Source of the DNA: an uncultured Bryobacteraceae bacterium
Lineage (GTDB): Bacteria > Acidobacteriota > Terriglobia > Bryobacterales > Bryobacteraceae
NCBI GenBank assembly: GCA_937921835.1
Contig: CAKZVG010000301.1
Span: 1 to 10,458, forward strand
Length of the DNA: 10,458 nt
Direction of reading: 5' to 3'
In this document: piece by piece, positions 6,510 to 10,458 of the stretch
How the letters are laid out: every line of letters begins with the position of its first letter
How positions within the stretch are numbered: position 1 is the stretch's first letter
Program-made: the position numbers and the translations under genes
The notes under the pieces: model-generated
Database searches by the model: none
Told to the model about the DNA's origin: nothing
Seen by the model: the letters and a program-made list of their open reading frames with translations, nothing else

Positions 6510-7631
6510 CTAAACCACCTCCAGAGCCACGGCGGGCAGGCGCTCCCGGCCGGCATCGGCGCCGAAAACCCTTTGCTCAAGACAACGGCGAAGCCGTTCC
6601 AGGGCGGCCCCGGCGGAGTAGTATTCGGCCGCCCGCCGCTCTTCTCCGGCCAGTTGCCGCCGCAGGGCGGCGTCCTCCAAAACCAATCCGATGGCTTCGG
6701 CGATGACTGGCCACGATTTCTCGGCGAACAGCACCCCGCTCCCGCGCAGGGTTTCCGGGACCGCCGTCGAGGCGTAGGCGAAAACCGGGACGCCGTAGCG
6801 CATCGCCTCCACCAGCGGCACGCAAAAACCCTCGTGTTCGCTCAGGCACAGGAACGCGCCGGCGATCTCGAAGAATGCGTTTAGCGTCTCCTGCGGCACC
6901 CGGCCGGTGAAGTGAACATCGGGCGTTCCGAGCTTTGCCACCAGCCTCTGCAAGCGCGCCAGGTAGGCTTCATTGCCGTCCCAGTGGCCCACGATGAAAA
7001 AGCGGCTCTTGGCTCGCACGAAGCGCTTGAAATAGTCAAAGACAAACAGGCAGTCTTCCAGCCGCTTATGGGGCGCGACCCGGCCGACCGTCAGCAGGTT
7101 GACCCAGCCGTCGGAGGAGAAGCGCCGCGCCACGGACAGATCGGGCGCCAGCCGGTACAAAGGCTCCCACAGAACGTAAGGCAGTACGGCGACGTTTCTG
7201 AACCCCGCCGCCGCCAGTTCGCGGGCGCTGAAGGTGGAGTGCGCCAGGGCGAGGTCCGTGCGGAAGGCATACTCCGGCAATTCTAGACGTCCCCGGCGGG
7301 AGGCTTCCTCCATGCTCCTGTTGGCGCCGCGGAAATACTCGGGCGGCGTGATGTTGTGGTAGACCAGCGTCTTATGGCCAGGGCGCGAGAACACCTCACG
7401 GTAGGAAGCCGAACCGTGCGAATAGTGAATGAGCGAGGTGTCGGCGCGGAAGCGCGCGGCGCGGCGCCGCGAATGGATGCGCCAGTCCGAGGAGACGTCG
7501 GTGTGGTCGCAGCAGACGTGGCACTCGATGCGGAGCAGCCCCAGCATCGTCCGCAGCGCGAACACCTCGTTGCCCACCGCGTCGTGGCGGCAGAGCTGAG
7601 GCGCGAACTGCAAGACCGCGGGCGGCTTCAA
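6510..7631 (-). CDS. GT4-family glycosyltransferase
   Basis: This 373-aa GT-B retaining glycosyltransferase is presumed cytoplasmic, transferring a sugar from a nucleotide-sugar donor onto the growing glycan. Its N-terminus reads LQFAPQLCRHDAVGNEVFALR (7-27, shown in parts: QFAPQL, then DAVGNE), the acceptor-side loop of this subgroup. YHNITPPEYF (91-100), LLTVGRVAPHKR (179-190), a VHFTGRVP turn (239-246) and E-x7-E in EHEGFCVPLVE (E267, E275) follow. All expected donor-site residues are present and length is normal. The best start is TTG 7631. It sits in a TTGA overlap with the stop of the upstream gene, has GGGAGG 8 nt before it, and keeps the DAVGNE segment that the next ATG (about residue 29) would remove. 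The open frame to 7856 shadows the upstream gene. The protein closely parallels the first domain of the 1244-aa enzyme. Donor and linkage are unknown. Confidence 0.9.
   Translation of the reverse strand: MKPPAVLQFAPQLCRHDAVGNEVFALRTMLGLLRIECHVCCDHTDVSSDWRIHSRRRAARFRADTSLIHYSHGSASYREVFSRPGHKTLVYHNITPPEYFRGANRSMEEASRRGRLELPEYAFRTDLALAHSTFSARELAAAGFRNVAVLPYVLWEPLYRLAPDLSVARRFSSDGWVNLLTVGRVAPHKRLEDCLFVFDYFKRFVRAKSRFFIVGHWDGNEAYLARLQRLVAKLGTPDVHFTGRVPQETLNAFFEIAGAFLCLSEHEGFCVPLVEAMRYGVPVFAYASTAVPETLRGSGVLFAEKSWPVIAEAIGLVLEDAALRRQLAGEERRAAEYYSAGAALERLRRCLEQRVFGADAGRERLPAVALEVV
6515..6522 (-). promoter_or_regulatory. Shine-Dalgarno supporting the GTG start at 6505
   Basis: GGAGGTGG on the minus strand lies 9 nt before GTG 6505, within the last codons of the GT4 gene. 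It is the main support for starting the 122-aa gene here, because no in-frame ATG lies nearby downstream. Confidence 0.5.
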
Positions 7632-8140
7632 TGCACGGGCCTCCCGTTGCGGTGGGCGGCCTCCAACTCCTCCAGGCGCGCCCTGATGGCTTCCAGTTCC
7701 TGGTGGATGCGCTCTTCGGCCGCGAGTTGCCGCTCGCTGTCGCGCAGCAGCGCCTCGTAGACCGCGTCGAATGGGTTGGGAACTCCAAGGGCGCGCATCA
7801 GCCGCCAGAGCACCGGGCTCAGCAGCCCGCCCAAGGCGGCCATGGCCCTGCCCCATAGGGTGGGTGGCCGCGGCGGCGCGCGGTGGATGGCGTTCCGCAG
7901 CCTGGCCAATTCCGGTCCCAAACCGGCCTCATCCAGGGCGGTGTGGCGGCGGAACGCCTCAGCCAGGCGCCCGTAATCGGGTGGCCCGGTCTGACCGGCC
8001 GGGCGGCCGGCGGCGCGCTGCCGGGCAGCTCGCAACAGCAGCAGATTCGCCTTGTCCGCGGGGACTTCTGTTTCCGGGAAGGAATGGCTGCTTCGCTGGG
8101 AATGCACGCTCGGAAGGCTCCGTTCCTTAAACTCTATCAC
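7628..8140 (-). CDS. Small coiled-coil protein of unknown function, first gene of the polysaccharide operon
   Basis: I cannot name a family for this 170-aa protein. The first 25 residues are Ser-rich and polar. A helix with LLLLRAARQRAAG (33-45) and a Pro/Gly-rich linker follow. Next come an Arg/Ala-rich helix (GLAEAFRR-like, about 58-86), the Pro cluster APPRPPTLW (88-96), and the hydrophobic or amphipathic stretch ALGGLLSPVLWRLMRALGV (102-120). The end is a strong heptad-like coiled coil rich in Glu/Arg/Leu (about 131-163, with AIRARLEELEAA at 151-162). No signal peptide is seen. The hydrophobic stretch is interrupted by Pro and Arg, so peripheral membrane association is as likely as a true transmembrane helix. 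It begins with GTG 8140 after a weak CGGGA; a second in-frame GTG at residue 12 is an alternative start. Its stop overlaps the TTG of the GT4 gene. Position suggests a scaffold or accessory for the glycosyltransferases, which is inference. Confidence 0.7.
   Translation of the reverse strand: MIEFKERSLPSVHSQRSSHSFPETEVPADKANLLLLRAARQRAAGRPAGQTGPPDYGRLAEAFRRHTALDEAGLGPELARLRNAIHRAPPRPPTLWGRAMAALGGLLSPVLWRLMRALGVPNPFDAVYEALLRDSERQLAAEERIHQELEAIRARLEELEAAHRNGRPVH
7640..7645 (-). promoter_or_regulatory. Shine-Dalgarno supporting the TTG start at 7631
   Basis: GGGAGG on the minus strand lies 8 nt before TTG 7631, inside the end of the upstream 170-aa gene. It decides the unusual TTG start of the GT4 gene over the later in-frame ATG. 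Confidence 0.6.
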
Positions 8141-8191
8141 GATCGATTTCCCGCAGTTCCGCCCGCCTGAGGAGGAGCGAAAAGACCGGGG

Positions 8192-8212
8192 CGCGCTCGT
8201 GTTTTCGCGCTC
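8192..8212. repeat. Short direct repeat CGCGCTC x2, 14-bp spacing
   Basis: Two identical 7-mers sit at 8192-8198 and 8206-8212, separated by GTGTTTT, upstream of the polysaccharide operon. This could be a regulator half-site pair but is short enough to arise by chance. Confidence 0.2.
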
Positions 8213-8213
8213 T

Positions 8214-8247
8214 GGCCCGGGTATCCGCCGGGGTGTGGGACCGGGCC
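8214..8247 (-). repeat. Inverted repeat GGCCCGG...CCGGGCC in the leader region
   Basis: A perfect 7-bp GC-only stem encloses a 20-base loop and can extend by about 3 bp (TCC/GGA) with a bulge. It lies about 75-105 bp upstream of the first operon gene. No T-run follows on either strand. It could be an RNA leader structure, an operator or chance in GC-rich DNA. Confidence 0.3.
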
Positions 8248-8306
8248 GCGGCGGGCCGAACCCCCCAAGTTGATTGGCCGGGTGTTACAGGAGCATTCAA
8301 ACGCCT

Positions 8307-8324
8307 GCCACCCGGCGCGGTGGC
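8307..8324 (-). repeat. Inverted repeat, possible weak terminator or attenuator stem
   Basis: GCCACC and GGTGGC form a perfect 6-bp stem around a 6-base loop, about 80-95 bp past the CAP-propeller stop. On the minus strand the downstream side has only a TTT, not a real U-tract, so an intrinsic terminator is possible but weak. Confidence 0.35.
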
Positions 8325-8355
8325 GAATATTCCTATGTTACATCCAGGGAGATTC

Positions 8356-8376
8356 CTCTCACTTGGATTGCGAGAG
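8356..8376 (-). repeat. Short inverted repeat CTCTC...GAGAG just past the CAP-propeller gene
   Basis: A 5-bp perfect stem with an 11-base loop lies 25-45 bp beyond the stop codon at 8401. It is too short to call a terminator on its own. Confidence 0.2.
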
Positions 8377-8400
8377 ATATCCGCCGAACCCCATCGGGCA

Positions 8401-10413
8401 TCACCGTGGGGCGGTCGAGAGCGAGCCTGCCGCCACGCCGCGGCTGCCGATGTTGGTCCACTGGTTGCCGGTGGCGCGGTACCACCAAAGGTCGTTGTTG
8501 GCTCCGTCGCGTCCGGCGACATACAGTTCTCCGCCCGAGGCGGCCGGCGCGCCGGTCTGCAAGACGCCGTTGGTGAAGTTCCAGCTTTGCCAGCCGCTGG
8601 AGGTTCCTTCGGTGTAGCCGCGGTACCACACCCCTCCGCCGCTGTCCTGAACCATGGTGTACACCGTCCCGTTGCCCGCCGCCGCGGTGCGCGGGTCCGC
8701 GCTCATAATCCCGCCGCCGTAGCTCCAGCCAAGCCAACTGCTGCCCTGCACGCGCGCCATCCAGAGCGAGTCCCAGTTGTCCCGCGCCGCCACGTAAACC
8801 ACGTTGTCCGTTCCGCAGGACGCCGACGGTTTGCCCTTGACGATGCCCTGTCCCCACGCCCAGCCCTGGAAGCCCGTTCCCGGGATGAACCGTCCGCTCC
8901 ACAGCGAGCCCCAGTTGTCCTTGCCCACCACGTACACCGAGCCGTCCGGGCAGGCGGCCATGGCCGGATCGGTCGAGAAGATCCCCGCCAGATAGGTCCA
9001 GCCGCCGAAGCTCCCGCCCGCGGTGTAGCTGGCGAGCCAATAGGAATCCCAGTTGTCGCGCGCCGCGATGTAGGCCGTGCCGCCGGCGGCGGCCGCAATG
9101 GCGGGCATCCCCTTGGTGACGCCGCCGCCGTAGCTCCAGGACCCCCAGGCCAGTGTGGAGGCGCTGAACACGTTGGCCCAGAGCGAGTTGTAGGTGTCAC
9201 GAGCCACCACGAAGGTATCCCCGGCGGCGTTCTGCGCCGCGCTAGGATCGCTGGCGAAAAGCCCGCCGGCGTTGTAGACTACGGTCGAACCCTGGCGGGT
9301 GAGCCGGATGCCGGAGTTGGTGTCCCGGAAAACGGCGGTGGGCGTGGCTGCCGGAGCCGATGCCGTAGCCGGAGCGAAAATGATGACCTGATAGGTGAAG
9401 CTTCGCGCCTGACCGCCAATCAGCACGTTGGAGACCGTGACGTTGATGGGCGTGTCCGAAGCCGGCTTTGGCCACGGCGAACGCGAGTCCGTATCCTTGT
9501 TGTCGGCGATCCACACCAGCGTGTTGTCGCCGTAGCCGTTCGCCACCGTCTCCAGTTGAACCGGCACCGCCGCGCCCGCGCGGGTCATGGATACCGTGGC
9601 CGAACCAAAGTTGGCGCCGGGGTAGGAGAACGACCAGCGCGCCGGGACGACCTGATACGGAACGTATCCTTTCGGCGGCCAGGCGACGAATTCATCGCGC
9701 GTCGCCGGACGCGGCGGAACAGGGCTGTTGATCACCCAAAGCGCGTTCGTGGTTGGATAAATCCCGGATTCCGACACGTCCCCGGTGCCCATGAGCTCGG
9801 TGGGGGGATACAGGATCCAGCGCCGGTGTCCCACCGCCGTGTTGCCGGCTCCCTTATCCACCATGTAGAGCTCGATGCAGCCGGGGTCGTTCAGCGAGCC
9901 ATAGGCGTAGCACAGGTTGGACTTGCCCGCCGCTTCGGCGCCCGCCGCCGTGTAGCACGCCCAGGTGGTGGGCGGCGAATGGCTGAGTTGCCGGTTGGCG
10001 CTCATCATCAGCGCCGCGTCCTGATCCTTGGCGTTTCGGACCGCCTCCAGCGTGACCCCCGCGGGGACGCCCGCCATCCCCCGGAACCAGTTCACCCGCA
10101 AAGCGACAGCGTCGCGGAAGGCGGTGGCGGTGGTGCCGGCGGCGCATCCGGCGACGCTTCCGGTCCAACCCATCGCCGCCGAGCGGGAGGGCGCCAGCGA
10201 CGAGTTGTAGAGGGTGCGAACGGTCTCCCGGTCGGACGTATCGAACCAGCCCGCCGCCTGCAAGCTGGCATGGCGGCGCCCGCTGTCCTGGTCCTTGGCG
10301 GAATCCGGCGCCAGCGGAGGCGGACCGAGTTCGGCGAATTGGGCGTAGCCGAAGCTTAGACCGGCCCACGCCAGCAGCGCCGCGCGGAGAAGTGAATTCG
10401 TGCCCGTTCTCAT
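8401..10413 (-). CDS. Secreted CAP-domain (SCP/PR-1) protein with C-terminal lectin-like beta-propeller
   Basis: Residues 1-24 of this 670-aa exported protein form a signal peptide, with predicted cleavage after AQ (FGYAQ-FAELG). Residues about 60-230 are a CAP domain: VNWFRGMAGVPAGVTL (107-122), AALMMSANRQLSH with His at 145 (133-145), a SNL motif (165-167), NTAVGHRRWILYP with His196 (191-203) and GTGDV (209-213). Cysteines at 90, 153, 168 and 179 could form disulphides in the periplasm or outside the cell. Residues about 235-350 are a beta-rich, Ig-like or linker segment (VTVSNVLIGG, 325-334). Residues about 357-670 are a propeller of 46-residue repeats, each with a W-[ST/A]-[YW]-G/x-x-G start, a DP or P turn, and RDNWDSLW-like ends. 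These resemble PLL/DUF346-type sugar-binding propellers. ATG 10413 is preceded by a modest GGGTGAT. It is separated from the polysaccharide operon by 260 bp and is probably an independent unit. Binding target and activity are unknown. Confidence 0.88.
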   Translation of the reverse strand: MRTGTNSLLRAALLAWAGLSFGYAQFAELGPPPLAPDSAKDQDSGRRHASLQAAGWFDTSDRETVRTLYNSSLAPSRSAAMGWTGSVAGCAAGTTATAFRDAVALRVNWFRGMAGVPAGVTLEAVRNAKDQDAALMMSANRQLSHSPPTTWACYTAAGAEAAGKSNLCYAYGSLNDPGCIELYMVDKGAGNTAVGHRRWILYPPTELMGTGDVSESGIYPTTNALWVINSPVPPRPATRDEFVAWPPKGYVPYQVVPARWSFSYPGANFGSATVSMTRAGAAVPVQLETVANGYGDNTLVWIADNKDTDSRSPWPKPASDTPINVTVSNVLIGGQARSFTYQVIIFAPATASAPAATPTAVFRDTNSGIRLTRQGSTVVYNAGGLFASDPSAAQNAAGDTFVVARDTYNSLWANVFSASTLAWGSWSYGGGVTKGMPAIAAAAGGTAYIAARDNWDSYWLASYTAGGSFGGWTYLAGIFSTDPAMAACPDGSVYVVGKDNWGSLWSGRFIPGTGFQGWAWGQGIVKGKPSASCGTDNVVYVAARDNWDSLWMARVQGSSWLGWSYGGGIMSADPRTAAAGNGTVYTMVQDSGGGVWYRGYTEGTSSGWQSWNFTNGVLQTGAPAASGGELYVAGRDGANNDLWWYRATGNQWTNIGSRGVAAGSLSTAPR
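8404..9342 (-). repeat. Seven-blade lectin-like propeller repeats (within the CAP protein)
   Basis: Six full units are readable, at residues 382-428, 429-474, 475-520, 521-565, 566-611 and 612-657, each 45-47 aa. Shared positions are a Gly-Gly/Gly-x-Gly start, a Pro about seven residues later, a V-Y/F-V-x-x-[RK]-D-x strand, an LW or VW pair, and a closing GW or SW. The seventh unit is split. Its beginning is the extreme C-terminus (RGVAAGSLSTAP, 658-669). Its remainder lies before the first full unit (AVFRDTNSGIRLTRQG, 360-375). This is the usual ring-closing ('velcro') arrangement. At DNA level only short tracts are conserved, such as CCCAGTTGTC near 8771, 8911 and 9048, so the copies are old. 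Confidence 0.7.
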
Positions 10414-10458
10414 GCAATCACCCGGACGCGGCGAGCGCCCCGGGGCGATGCCGCGGCT

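Larger units (their letters stand above)
8141..8400 (-). other. Intergenic region between the CAP-propeller gene and the polysaccharide operon
   Basis: These 260 bp contain no gene I can support on either strand. They should hold the 3' end signal of the CAP-propeller transcript and the promoter and leader of the polysaccharide operon. Three small inverted repeats and one short direct repeat are visible and listed separately. I could not find a convincing -35/-10 pair or a hairpin followed by a run of T on the minus strand. Confidence 0.5.

Noticed and set aside
7632..7856. N-terminal extension of the GT4 frame to 7856
   Set aside because: It is a shadow of the coiled-coil gene. The recognisable GT4 N-terminus begins right at TTG 7631.
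8307..8324. Calling the GCCACC/GGTGGC hairpin an intrinsic terminator
   Set aside because: The stem is only 6 bp and no U-tract follows on the minus strand, so it is listed only as an inverted repeat.
8570..9240. Periodic repeats of about 138 bp that could suggest a tandem or CRISPR-like array
   Set aside because: The period matches 46-residue protein repeats in frame. The DNA copies are divergent, and there are no identical short repeats separated by unique spacers.
8233..10359. 708-aa open frame on the plus strand
   Set aside because: It lies antisense to the CAP-propeller gene, whose domains are recognisable. Its translation is Arg/Pro/Gly/His-rich with no domain or signal peptide. It is the usual antisense openness of GC-rich codons.
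1..10458. Defence system, prophage, transposon, tRNA, rRNA or CRISPR content
   Set aside because: No transposase, integrase, nuclease, toxin-antitoxin pair, terminal inverted repeats, tRNA-like cloverleaf or rRNA-like sequence was seen. All supported genes fit polysaccharide synthesis and export or secreted proteins.

Overview
The window is GC-rich (roughly two thirds G+C by eye) bacterial DNA in which every gene I can support lies on the minus strand, so transcription runs from high to low coordinates. Two families point to an Acidobacteriota bacterium of the Solibacter/Bryobacter type. One is a secreted protein with the 'ENRGQ' N-terminal domain of SBBP-repeat proteins, at the left edge. 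The other is a secreted CAP-domain protein, at the right edge. This placement is inference from family distribution; the window has no rRNA or other marker.

Right part (10413 to 8401): one large gene for an exported CAP-domain protein. It carries a C-terminal lectin-like beta-propeller of about 46-residue repeats. About 260 non-coding bases with several small inverted repeats follow (8141-8400).

Left and middle part (8140 to the left edge): a tightly packed run of seven genes that reads as one surface-polysaccharide synthesis and export operon. In order of transcription these are: a 170-aa coiled-coil protein of unknown function; a GT4 glycosyltransferase (373 aa); a 122-aa protein of unknown function; a 1244-aa protein with three glycosyltransferase domains (GT4-GT2-GT4) and a C-terminal beta-rich domain; a Wzm-type ABC permease; a Wzt-type ABC ATPase; and a secreted SBBP/ENRGQ protein cut off by the window start. 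Junctions are overlaps of 4 or 8 bp or gaps of 4 bp, apart from one 50-bp gap before the triple glycosyltransferase. Three consecutive genes appear to use non-ATG starts (GTG, TTG, GTG).

Working model (inference): the glycosyltransferases build a lipid-linked glycan on the cytoplasmic face, Wzm/Wzt flip it across the inner membrane, and the chain ends up on the cell surface or in the capsule/EPS. The Wzt lacks the C-terminal carbohydrate-binding domain found in Wzt proteins that recognise a chain-terminating cap. The large glycosyltransferase instead carries an unassigned beta-rich C-terminal domain. I see no CRISPR array, tRNA, rRNA, transposon or phage gene. The least explained parts are the two small proteins flanking the GT4 gene, the triple-GT fusion with its C-terminal domain, and the CAP-propeller protein.
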